Assembly (NCBI GenBank): GCA_026315105.1
Contig: CM048746.1
Span: 639,337,398 to 639,401,397 of the forward strand
Length of the DNA stretch: 64,000 nt
Origin: Locusta migratoria
Taxonomy: Eukaryota > Arthropoda > Insecta > Orthoptera > Acrididae
Reading direction: 5' to 3'
Each line of letters opens with the position of its first letter. The first letter of the stretch is position 1. The notes under the pieces were generated by a model. The model was given only the letters and a program-made list of their open reading frames with translations. It did not search any database and had not been told where the DNA came from. The position numbers and the translations under genes were made by a program. This document shows positions 45,737 through 55,669 of this stretch, piece after piece.

Positions 45737-46415
45737 TGTTTCAGTAAGTGTGTTTGCCTCTGTAACTTATAAAATATTAGGTGACGGGAATTTTAATGCA
45801 GTAGGTCAACACAAGAAATGTTACCACTTTCTGCAGAGCTATGAACATAGTTTATTGTATCATTTTCCAAAGAGTTACAAAACAAAAATATAATTTTTTA
45901 AATGGAACAATAGTTTTTTCTATCTTGCATTGGATTCGTTGAAACCAGCTGCGTCCAAATCAATTTAAACCACATTCCTATCACTGTTAGTTTGGGAGCT
46001 ACAACCCTTCAAAGTTTATGGGGCGGAGGCTGCGACAGCGTTTCTGACTGGCTGGTGGTCATGAGACAGTGGGCCGTGCCTCAGGGGCCCCTCGATCAGT
46101 CAGCTACGCTATCGCAGCCTACGCCCCCGGAACTTTGAAGGGTTGCAGCTCCCAAACTAACAGTGATAGGAATGTAGTTTAAATTGATTTGGACGCAGCT
46201 GGTTTCAACGAATCCAATGCACGTTACAAAAAACTATTGTTTCATTTAAAAAATTATATCTTTGTGGTGTTGCTACTTGGAAAATGATACAATAAACTCC
46301 GTTCATAGCTCCGCAGAAAGTGTAACATTTCTTGTGTTGACCTACCGCATTAAAATTTCCCATCACCTATTATTTTATAAGTTACAGAGGCAAACACACT
46401 TAGTGAAATACCCTG
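45735..46415. mobile_element. Palindromic MITE, family M, copy 2
   Basis: Lacks the first three bases of the left terminus (starts GGTGTTTCAG) and ends with the inverse terminus CCCTG followed by TATA. Arms are about 300 bp each. The central part differs from copy 1 by local rearrangement around TCTGACTGGCTGGTGGTCATG, which reads in the opposite sense. Confidence 0.85.
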
Positions 46416-46905
46416 TATATATTCTTTGAAACGATTGACACGCAGTGATAAAAAAGGCGTAGCTGAATCCGTAGCCGTCTGTTAAATTCTGATAGTGGCC
46501 GTCTACTGTAATGTTGGCTGCGGCTGCGACGACGCTGCTCTTGTTCATTACGGCGCCTCGAGCTTACATGAAACATACAGAAACAAATCATTTTAAGAAT
46601 CACATTAGAACATGATAATATTTACAAAGACAACAAATATAGACAATTTTGTACAACTTGTGGTTTATAGCATTCAAAACAGGGCTGACATAGGGAAGTT
46701 GAGATAGTCTATATTCGTCCCACTACAAAGCTTCTTACTTGTACTTTATTTATGGTGATAGCGAAGGCTGCTTTTATTGGGAATCTTCTTCTTATCATTT
46801 GGAAAGGCATGGTTGGATGAGAAGGTGTGAGGTTAACGCGGGCTATTAGCACAGTTCTATTGGAGTCAGTAAAATTAGCAGTGATGATGTAATCGCTTAA
46901 CACGT

Positions 46906-48240
46906 TCTACATCTACATCTACATACATACTCCGCAATTCACCGTAAGGTGCGTGGTGTAGGTTACACTGTACCACTACTAAGCATTTCCTTTCCTATTC
47001 CACTCCCAAATTGAACGAGGAAAAAAAAAGAATGCCTATATGCCTCCGTACGAACCCAGTTTCTCTTATCTTGTCTTTGTGATCTTTACGCGAAATGTAA
47101 GTAGGCGGCAGCAAGATCGTACTTCACTCAGCTTGGAATTCCAGCCCTCTAAATTTACTTAACAGAAATTCACGAAAACAACGTCGTCTTTCTTCTAGCG
47201 ATCCCCAATTGAGTTGCCGGAGCATTTCCGTGACACTCGCTCATTGGTCGAATCTACCGGTAACAAATCTAGCTGCTCGTCTCTGAACCGCCTCTATGTC
47301 TTCCTTTAAACTGACCTGCTGCGGGTCCCAAACACTTGAGAAATACTCAAGACGTGGTAGTACAAGCGTTTTATACTCGGTTTCCTTTTCAGGTGAAGTA
47401 CATCTTTCCAAAATTCTCCCAATAAACCGAAGCCCGCTGTCCCCCTTACTCACAACTTTCCTTACATGCTCGTTCCATTTCATATCGCTCTGCAATATTA
47501 CGCCTAGATATTTGAACGACGCGACGGTATCAAGAAGCTCACTACTAATGCTGTATTCGAACGTTATGGGGTTGTTTTTTCTACTCATGCGCATCACCTT
47601 ACATTTTTCTACATTGAGAGCTAGCTGCCATTCTTCGCACCAACTAGAAATTTTGTCTAAGTCATCCTGTATGCTATTACAATCAGTTACAGACGACACC
47701 CTCCCATACACCACAGCATCATCAGCAAACAGCCGCAAATTACAACTTACTCTGTCCATCAGATCATTTATATAGATAGAAAATAATAGCGGTCCTATCA
47801 CACTCCCCTGGGGCACGCCTGACGATACACTCGTCTCTGATGAACACTCGCCGTCGAGAACAACATACTGCGTTCTATTACTTAGGAAGTCTTCCAGCCA
47901 GTCACAAATCTGTGTACCTATTCCGTAAGCTCGTATCTTCGTTAGCCGTCTGCAGTCTGCAGTGTGGCACCGCGTCGAACGCCTATTTGAAGTCGAGAAA
48001 AACACAATCCGCCAGTTGCCTTTCATCCATGGCTCGCAAGATGTCATGTGAGAAAAGGGCAAGCTGAGTTTCACATGAACGATGTTTCCTAAACCCGTGA
48101 TGATTCATGGAAAGAAACTTTTCCGTTTCAAGGAAATTTATATATTCGAACTGAGAATATGCTCCAAAATTCTACATGAAACTGAAGTCAACGATATTTG
48201 CCTGTAATTGTGTGGGTCAGTTCTCTTTCCTTTCTTATAA
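46906..48240 (-). pseudogene. CR1/L2-like retrotransposon, 5'-truncated
   Basis: The minus-strand frame 47241-48074 (277 codons) carries the reverse transcriptase. SGVPQGSVIGPLLFSIYINDL is at residues 85-105, the intact catalytic FADDAVVY at 116-123, and KYLGVIL and RRAARFVTGRF are in the C-terminal part. The first 35 residues are out of frame with the true protein; the correct frame before that (HGFRKHRSC-like text) continues to about 48240. The 3' end is a TGTAGA-type tail at 46906-46921. It is the best-preserved CR1-like RT palm here. The truncation point coincides with the edge of the MITE at 48241. Confidence 0.85.
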
Positions 48241-48846
48241 ACGTTCGCTGCCGTTCACGCTCTGGCGCGATGATGCTAGGTGCCACTTCACGCTCTGGCG
48301 CGTGATCGTATTTTGACAGTATGTTTTTATAGTCTTAAGCCACTGAATGTTTTGGTTTTAGTTTTCAGATTTTTTGATATGGTTTTTTATTTGCATTTGT
48401 ATTTTTGTGAAAACAACAAATGAACAATATAAACAATACATACAAGGTATTTCATAAAACATATGCTTATTTCTATATCATCAGCAATATAAGTATGAAT
48501 AATATCAAAACTAAGAAGTATTTTTTTATAAACTAGTAACTAATCGAAATAAATTTAAAATAATCAAAAGTTTGCTTGCTAGTTTACATAAGAATCCAAT
48601 AAATCTATCATGAGAAGCGTGTGTGGCTCGTCGCCAGTAATGCAAACGCGGAAATCTGGAACCACGTACGAGTGCATATCACTTATACTCTTCCCTGAGT
48701 GCCTACCAGAGTATACAGCTTTATTAGTCGATGCCAGTTTACAACAACCCATAATAGGATGCTAGGTCGCAGCACGCGCCAAAGCGGGAGCGGCACCTGA
48801 CTCAAGTAACGTTTACAAGCGCCAGAGCGTGAACGGCAGCGAACGT
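48241..48846. mobile_element. MITE with perfect 28-bp terminal inverted repeats
   Basis: The ends 48241-48268 (ACGTTCGCTGCC... GGCGC) and 48819-48846 are exact inverse complements over 28 bases. Weaker inverse similarity continues about 35 bp inward, with a second copy of the CGCTCTGGCGCG motif. The interior is AT-rich with no coding potential. No target duplication is clear (the flanks share only ATAA). Superfamily unknown. Confidence 0.8.
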
Positions 48847-49014
48847 GATAAGTGAGTCAACACTAATCTTGCACAATCAATTAATCCCTGATTAGCGTTA
48901 AGATTTCTATTTAACATAATTATACTATATTTCTGGGATAAACTGTAAATACATGTCCCATTTACAATCGTTCGCCGGTTATCAACTTCGATTTTACGAA
49001 TATACAATTGAAAA

Positions 49015-49334
49015 GTGTGCGCCTCGGTTGCACAGTGGTAGAGTGGCAGACTACAAATCCAAAGGTCGCGGGTTCGATCCCCGCCAGGTCCTAGGATTTT
49101 TATCTGTCACTTTCCACTTCTTTCACCTCTGGCAGTATCGCTCATGTGGAAAATACCGAGTAGCACCGTGGTTCGGAACCCACGTTAACCTGTACGTCCC
49201 CCTATAACTGGCTGGGTAAGTCAGTTCGAAGGTCGGAGGAAGGCAACGGCATACCACCTCCAAACAGGACCATGTCTAGTAAAGCACTGTGGTGTTCAAA
49301 CCAATCTTCGGATTGATGACTGCTTTACCTTACC
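49015..49334 (+). mobile_element. SINE family C, copy 2
   Basis: Full-length copy flanked by TACAATTGAAAA (49003-49014 and 49335-49346). Its sequence is close to that of copy 1, so the family is fairly young. Confidence 0.95.
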
Positions 49335-49346
49335 TACAATTGAAAA

Positions 49347-49719
49347 ATGAAGATTTTTTTGTTAAATGAAGATTTTTTGTGTGAAAACAGTAACTTAAAG
49401 TATATTGTATTTTTCGCCATTAGCGAGAAACGAAACCTTGAAAATGTTTGAATAAGTAATGTGGGAGATGTGGCATAACCCAACCTACACACACACACAC
49501 ACAAAAGAGATGAGAAATAATATAATAATATATATGATAGTTAAAGTGCTGTAGAATCCATTGTCTGGCACTAGGTTCGAGCTGTTTGATCTGTTCCACA
49601 AATATATTGTCGACTCCTGCTGCTTTTCCATTTTTCAGTGAATTCGTCCCGCGATTAATGTGTTTCAAACATGTTGGGTTTTTGACTCTGCGTTCTGCTT
49701 AAAAATGTGAACATATTTT
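49347..49719. other. Unassigned sequence with short CA tract
   Basis: The CA tract is at about 49489-49503. The rest is not recognised, although minus-strand text near 49560-49640 (NGKAAGVDNIFVEQIK) resembles the K-x-x-G-x-D motif of a non-LTR reverse transcriptase and may be a tiny RTE-like remnant. Confidence 0.35.
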
Positions 49720-49918
49720 ATGAGTATCCACCTACATAGGGTGACATAGTCATCACAATGAAATAAGATAAATCAAACCAGAAATGGAAAGATTTAGGTG
49801 TTCCTTTTTTCCGTGCGCTATTAGAAAATAGAACGGTTGAGGAATATCCTAAAAGCCGTTCGACGAACATTCTGCTGTGCAATTACATGTGAAATGCAGA
49901 GCACTTATGTAGATTTTC
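49720..49918 (+). mobile_element. CR1-like retrotransposon 3' fragment
   Basis: Diverged 3' end of the family at 9977-12960 and 15820-16046 (TTAGGTGTTCCTTTTTTCCG, then GTTCGACGAACATTCTGC). It ends with a single TGTAGA unit. Confidence 0.75.
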
Positions 49919-50439
49919 GTTGGTTTTTGTTACGTTTGTTTGACCTTTACAAAATAACTACGTTTTTAATGTTTCAATTAAACGTGTATTTGTATATTAT
50001 AATTATTCATGAATTGGCTATCGGGGATCAATATCCAATAAATATTGGAGTTAAATGTAGAGTGTGTAAGCATTTAAATGATTCAGCCGCTAATTCTTAA
50101 TCTGTATTTATCTGAAAACACCGCATTTTGTATTTTGCATTTAATCGTGAACCAGGACAGATAATATCACCCTAAACGATACGTTAGTTTCGATACTGTT
50201 GCACGGATGTATTAAACGAAACACAGAGCAGAGGTGTGAGGTGAGTTTGTACGCTAGACGTGGCATATGTTTCAGACCGATTAACACAAAGAGAGAGAAC
50301 ATATAAAGAGGAGCATTGACACGATCTTTAGCGCTCCCTGCGGTTGCACGCTGTTCTATTAGTCGCCATATGTAGTGAAGTATGTGAGTGGCTTTCTGAA
50401 ATCGAGATAGTACGTGTGTGAACCAGTCTTCTAATCAAA

Positions 50440-50625
50440 TTGCGTGGTTATGGAATATCGGTACAGTTGTGGGACTGGATTCGGGGTATCCTATCCGAAA
50501 GGACACAGTACGTTGTCATTGACGGTAAGTCATCGAGTCGAACAGAAGTGATATCTGACGTTCCAGAGGGAAGTGTTATAGGGCCCTTCTGTTCTTTATA
50601 TTTATAAACGACTAGCAAACCCGTC
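50440..50625 (+). pseudogene. CR1-like reverse transcriptase internal fragment
   Basis: The plus frame reads ILSERTQYVVIDGKSSSRTEVISDV, then EGSVIGPFCSLYL, matching the RTQ-VVVDG ... SGVPQGSVLGPLLF block. Only about 60 codons remain. The flanks (49919-50439 and 50626-50680) are unassigned. Confidence 0.65.
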
Positions 50626-50679
50626 AACGCTTCACAGTAGCTAATGTGTAGGGGATATATACCCTAATCTCGTCTCCTC

Positions 50680-50865
50680 TTCTTCTCCCTATGTTTATCC
50701 CTTCCTCCCTCCTTTCTTTACCCATCTCCTCCTCCCCCTGTCTTCACACCATTCCCTCTTACCCCACATCATATCCATCTCCTCTCCGCGTCTATATCAT
50801 CCTCCCTTTTTAACTCCATTTCATTCCCCCAATCTCCTCCTCCCCCTCTCTCTGATCTTATTTAT
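50680..50865 (+). repeat. Polypyrimidine tract
   Basis: C+T-rich stretch dominated by CTCCTC and CCTCCC words. Low complexity, not coding. Confidence 0.8.
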
Positions 50866-51189
50866 TGTTATTGCAAATAGGCCCTTGATTGGGAATATAA
50901 GTCAAAGTGGATGTGAAAATTAATTGGAAACGGATTATTAGAGGGAACTTTCGAGCTGCTCTATCTGCGAGTTTACTAGCTTTAATAACCTTACTTGTAA
51001 TGGTAGTATTCTACGAACAGGTATGATTATAAATTTAGGCATAAAAAGTTTTTCTGTTTTATGTTAAAAATTACTGCGAAAAGAAAAAACAAAACCGCAC
51101 GTTTTTACAGCACAGCTTAGCATGTTTTACTCGCAGCGAGCACAAAGGAAATACTTTTTATAACATGTTTATATCCTTCAGACAGTTTT
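50866..51189. other. Unassigned sequence
   Basis: Nothing recognised. Confidence 0.3.
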
Positions 51190-51239
51190 TGAATTAAAAT
51201 ATCCACAGGTGTACTGCCGGTCTATCATTGTCCAGCGGG

Positions 51240-51280
51240 CACAATATTTCGGCGATCATACATGTCGCCATCATCAGGTG
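51240..51280 (-). ncRNA. Hammerhead-ribozyme-like motif 4 (pseudo-LTR)
   Basis: Minus strand: CAC/GTG stem I, CTGATGA plus extra T, stem II GGCGA/TCGCC (5 perfect pairs, 9-base loop), GAAA, then a short ATAT stem III. The core is intact. Its partner at 54052-54092 has the same stems but a broken core. Confidence 0.6.
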
Positions 51281-51608
51281 AACTGACGGACCTCCTGAAA
51301 ACGCGCCGGCACGGAGATCCGCACGCTACGGCGGGTCGAAGGAAACTGAGTTCTAGCTTGGTGGAGGGCGATTTAAATACCCTCCGCCTGCGGAGCGCCC
51401 CTCCGTGGTCCGCGCTCCGCGCCGCGGTTGCGCAGTGGAACCGATTGCGACGGCGTCTGAGATAACGTCGATGTGAGGTCTCAGTCCGCCGTTACGTTTG
51501 CTAGATTTACTCTTAATTATCCCAATCGCTGGTTACCAAGCTTTGCTAAGATTATAGCCACAGTCACGGTTTATGAGGTCGTCACTAGTGCGAATTTCAA
51601 TGGCCTCT

Positions 51609-52405
51609 CTAACGACGTAGTCCCAGTATCTCGACGTCTGTACTCTTTGTGCGTTCATACTCCATCCCGTGATTCTCCGACAAACAATGTTCAGCGACCG
51701 CCGACTTACTCGGATACGTCAATCGCGTGTGCCTCTGGTGTTCAAGGCATCGATCCTCGACGGTACGCATCGTCCGTCCACTATATGACTTGCCACACTG
51801 ATAAGGAATCTTGTACACGCCGGCCTTCCTCAAACCGATATAATTTATGGCGCTCCCAACCACTGCACGAACTTTATTTGGCGGGCAAAAGACAGTTCCA
51901 ACGTGGTGTTTCTTCAAAATGCGTGCGAACTTCCCTGAGAGTGCGCCGGTATATGGAATAAACGCAGCGCCTACCTCCTCCCTCATGTTTTCATCCATTT
52001 CCATAGGTTGTGCAGTAGTAGTTGGGCGGAGAGCCCGCTGAATCTTCCACACTGAGTACCCATATTTTCTGAATACAGTTCTCAGCTGTTCCAATTCCTG
52101 GGGTAGACCCTCTGCGTCGGACCTAGTGCGCGCCCTATGTACTAGAGTTTTAAGTACGCCATTCCTCTGTGAAGGGTGGTGACAGCTGTATGCGTGTAAA
52201 TACAGATCAGTGTGCGTTGTCTTCCGATACACACCATGACCCAGGGTGCCATCAGCTCTTCTCTTGACCAAGACGTCAAGGAACGGCAGTCTCCCTAATG
52301 AATCTTATGTTGGGGTGTATGGAGTTCAGATGTGAAAGGAAGTCAAGGAGATTATCCATACCATGTAGCCAGATGACGATAGTGTCGTCCACGTAACGGA
52401 AAAAG
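51609..52405 (-). pseudogene. Penelope-like RT catalytic box, linker and GIY-YIG domain
   Basis: Immediately past the SINE target site (about 52405) the frame reads CFFRYVDDTIVIWLHG with the YVDD catalytic box, then hits a frameshift near 52280. The next frame (51609-52271, 220 codons) reads VKRRADGTLGHGVYRKTTHTDLYLHA, a basic linker, and AGVYKIPYQCGKSYSGRTMRTVEDRCLEH. The GVY and Y-S-G positions correspond to GIY and YIG; the second motif is altered (YSG for YIG). Confidence 0.85.
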
Positions 52406-52424
52406 CAATTAGGTTTCTATTCAG

Positions 52425-52618
52425 GCCGTGGTGGAGTAGCCGAGCGGTCTAAAGCGTCTCGCTGCGGAGCGCGCGGTTGCTCGCCGTGGAGGTTGGAGTC
52501 ATGGGGCATGGGTGTGTGTGTTTCTCCGTAGGTTAGTTTACCTAGGTTTAAGTAGTTTGTAAGCTACGGACTGATGACCACGCAGTTTGGTCGGATAGAT
52601 TTACAAACATTTCATTTT
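52425..52618 (+). mobile_element. SINE family B, copy 4
   Basis: Flanked by TTTCTATTCAG (52414-52424 and 52619-52629). It splits the Penelope-like reverse transcriptase between the NLYMENF and RYVDD blocks. The B box is mutated (GGTTGGAGTCA). Confidence 0.96.
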
Positions 52619-52648
52619 TTTCTATTCAGATGACGCCAGGGTTTCTTC

Positions 52649-53260
52649 CTAGAAATTCTCCATGTACAAATTTGCGACAACAGGGGTGAATGGGCTACTC
52701 GTGGTGACTCCCTCCGTTTGTTCGTAGTATTCACCATTGAAAAGAACATACGTGGAGGTCAACAGATGCCTAACAAGTTCGGAAGTCTTCTCGTCAAACT
52801 CCTGACTAATCAATTCTAGTAACTCTCGAAGGGGTACCCTCGTAAACAACGAAACGACGTCAAAACTCACCATGATAACGGACTCATCCAGCCTGAAGTT
52901 GTCAAGGCGGTTAAAAAAATCCACTGAGTTATTGATGTGATGAGGGCATTTACCCACATAAGTACTTAATATCACCGTCAAGTATTTGGCCAACAAACAT
53001 GTAGTTGCTCTGATGTTACTGACAATGGGACGTAACGGCAACCCGTCTTTGTGAACCTTAGGGAGTCCATAAAGTCGTGGCGGTACCGGACCTTGAGGTA
53101 GCAGTTTCTTGGCGACACCCTCCGGTAAATCCGCGTTCTTGAGAAGCGCCCTCGTCTTGTTCTCCATCTTCTTTGTACGCTCAACGTTGATCTTTCGGTA
53201 GGAATCGTCATTTAGCAGGATCTGCATCTTTTCAGTGTAATTCTTATGGGAGACAACCAC
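52649..53260 (-). pseudogene. Penelope-like reverse transcriptase, N-terminal blocks
   Basis: Open for 203 codons. PPRLYGLPKVHKDGLPLRPIVS lies near residues 60-80, MVSFDVVSLFTRVPL near 130-143, and EGVTTSSPFTPVVANLYMENF near 183-203. The usual GVAMGSPLSP block reads GVTTSSPFTP here, so the active site region is damaged. Continues past the SINE at 51609-52405. Confidence 0.85.
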
Positions 53261-53305
53261 CGTAGCATTGCCTTTGTCAGCCGGTAAGACAACAGTTTCA
53301 GGGCG

Positions 53306-54083
53306 CTACCTCAGGTCACGAATGGCCGTCCTCTCTTTACTAGTGATGTTCCACTTCATAGGCTTGGATTTTGTCAGCGCACAGCAAGTTTCACAACGTA
53401 TTTCCTCAGCTGATTCAGGCGGAAGTCGAGCTGCAACCTGTTCAACAGCACTAATAATTTCTGCGACTGGTGTGAACTTGGGGATAGGAGCAAAGTTGAG
53501 TCCTTTCTCCAAAACCGAGACCACATTATCACTCAGATTGATGACAGTCTTGCACGGAAAAGCAGAGATGGTTTGTCAAGAAGATGTGATAAACTGTTTG
53601 ACGTCCCGTTGCCTTCTTATGGACGGAATCGGCTGCAACCCAGGTAACACAATCAATAAAATCCCAGGAAAAATAAGTGAAATGACTAGCCAGTAGCAAA
53701 TGCAGTGTGAATTGTTACAGTGAGATGAACTCAAGACTACAGCGGGTGAAATGCGCTCTTTCACGAAGCAAAACGAGGCTCGCCCGTTTCTTAATTCTCT
53801 TGGCTACAGCAGAATCGATGTGATGCGTGACCTTAGCAAAATTTGGAACCACATTCTCGGAACGACATCTCTTTAGAAAGGCAAGAGTATTTAGCAAGCG
53901 ACATCTACTGTGGCTCAACTTTTCATATTTCTTCATGCTGCGATACAACTCTTCCCCGTAAAGTAGTATGATGTGTTTCTTGAGTTTCTCCCGGCATATT
54001 TGATAATCAAAATATCCACGGGTGTACTGCCGGTCTACAGTGTCCAACGGGCACAATATTTTGGCGATCATACATGTCGCCAT
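53306..54083 (-). pseudogene. Penelope-like element N-terminal region
   Basis: The frame 53715-54083 reads CREKLKKHIILLYGEELYRSMKKYEKLSHSRCRLLNTLAFLKRCR, aligning by eye with IRRLYGEEV and LLCTLTFLLRCRDTATVPKF of the copy starting at 62802. The frame 53306-53524 (VAARLPPESAEEIRCETCCAL) continues it. Several shifts separate the pieces. Confidence 0.7.
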
Positions 54084-54092
54084 GATCAGGTG
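54052..54092 (-). ncRNA. Hammerhead-like motif, core disrupted
   Basis: Same stems as 51240-51280, but the core reads CTGATCA instead of CTGATGA and AAAA instead of GAAA. Expected to be inactive. Confidence 0.55.
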
Positions 54093-54312
54093 AACTGAGC
54101 TCCTGGAAACGCTACGCCACAGAGATCCGCACGCTAAGGCCCGCCACTGGGCTAGAACCCAATTCCCTTCGGGCCGCCGTAGCGTGGATGCGTGATATTT
54201 ACGTCACGTTGTAAACAAATCTTCGCTTAAAATGATCAGTGTTGCAAATGAGTGTCTTCATATTAAGTGATAGGGGTGGATCAGTAAACAGATGGATCTC
54301 ACTGCGAAAAGG

Positions 54313-54514
54313 TTCAAAATGTTCAAATGTTTGTTAAGCTTATGGGACTTAACTACGGGGTCATCAGTCCCTAAACTTACAAACTACTTATCAACTAACT
54401 AAGACTAAGGACGGCACAAATATCCATGCCCGAGGGGGGATTCGAACCCCCGACCGTAGTTGCCGTGCAGACCGTGACTGGAGCGCCTCAGTCTCCTCGG
54501 CCACCGCGGCCGGC
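54313..54514 (-). mobile_element. SINE family A, copy 11
   Basis: Flanked by CTGCGAAAAGG (54302-54312 and 54515-54525). Confidence 0.96.
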
Positions 54515-54549
54515 CTGCGAAAAGGGTCACATTTGTTACAAAAGATCTG

Positions 54550-55440
54550 TGGATGATTTTGAAAACGTTGTAAACGGCACAGTGCAGGCGTCCAAACGAT
54601 ATATATCGAAGCGGTTCGTATCGAAGCGATAGTATCAAACAAGGGAATGTCGGGAGTCAGGGCTGGAAGCAGCGGTTGCTTCGAATTATCACCGTGTGAA
54701 GCGTAATGCCGTGTAATGTGTAGTGCAAAGCGTACAGGACGAAGAACATGTTCATTAAAAAAGTAAACTACATATGCGAGCAAGCGAATGGGATTATAGA
54801 TCAAGAATTTGTTTAAAAAGTGACCTGTAGCTTCGAACCTTTGGACTGAGACCTGTGGTCGATGGTACATTCTGTTGTGGTAATTTGTAATTCACGAGGA
54901 AGTTAAATTTTACCTACCGTCTCGGCAGAGTAAATTGCTAATGTTGGCAACAAAATGTTCACTTTCCGAGGATAAATGATTTACTAACCGGACAAGGGTA
55001 CCTACAAGAACCTGTCAGTCATAGAGCAGGAACAGCGTTAATTATTTCATGATCAGTACGAAGAAGTAGCCCTTTTCCCTCTCATTCTATATGATAGTTT
55101 TAAAAGAGCATTCAAAGGTCGTTGCCAGCATCAGTACACTATATCGTCGGTACGGTATGTAAACTTCAACCTTACGAGGATAACCACATATTACCTAATA
55201 CACATAAGTATTAACATCCCGATGGCACTGATAATTACGTTTAGTCGAAATAATTTAAGCTGAACTCTTAGGTTCATACCTAACCACATGCTTTAAGAGT
55301 AAAAAGTATAGAGATCAATGTAAAAATCTGAACATTCGCTTGTTCGCTACAAATCGTTTCAATATATATCGAAGCGATATATATCGTTTGGACACCGCCT
55401 CCATGCTATGTATCACAGTTTCAAAATTACGTTTCTGTGC
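54550..55440. repeat. Inverted-repeat-bounded segment
   Basis: 54593-54660 (GTCCAAACGATATATATCG and following) matches 55335-55393 in reverse complement, including AACAAGCGAATGTT-type sequence farther in. Weaker similarity (TTTTGAAA) extends outward about 40 bp. The interior shows no coding potential. It may be a degenerate DNA element. Confidence 0.5.
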
Positions 55441-55669
55441 TATTAAACCGCCGGATCTAAACCGTTCAATAATGTCTCCATGCTGTCAAGTCCAAGCGTG
55501 TAATCAAATAGCTTGCCACAGTGAAGCGATAGTTTGACATTGGCAAACACAATAAAGCACACAGTCGCTTCAGATACGATGGTATTAATCACGTCCATAG
55601 TTCCTCGTCTCTCATTGGTTACATCAAAGCGACACGCTAATGGCTAGGCTGAGTGAAGTGCGTTGCCAA
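55441..55669. other. Unassigned sequence
   Basis: Nothing recognised. Confidence 0.3.

Larger units (their letters stand above)
44560..46730 (+). repeat. Unclassified interspersed repeat Y, copy 2, with nested insertions
   Basis: Direct counterpart of 16200-17120. The segments are 44560-44776, 45259-45560 and 46430-46730. They are separated by an LTR-like repeat (44777-45258), and by the MITE at 45735-46415 plus its microsatellite. Both insertions are missing from copy 1. Confidence 0.75.
51190..54180 (-). mobile_element. Penelope-like element with two pseudo-LTRs, decayed
   Basis: Direct repeats 51190-51340 and 53997-54150 (TATCCAC, GTGTACTGCCGGTCTA, ACATGTCGCCAT) are pseudo-LTRs in the same orientation, each with a hammerhead-like motif. 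Between them, on the minus strand, are an N-terminal region, a reverse transcriptase and a GIY-YIG endonuclease, broken by stops and frameshifts. A family B SINE sits inside the reverse transcriptase. It is a different, older lineage from the copies at 60-64 kb. Confidence 0.9.

Noticed and set aside
51473..51961. 162-codon plus-strand frame
   Set aside because: It is the antisense shadow of the Penelope-like GIY-YIG region.
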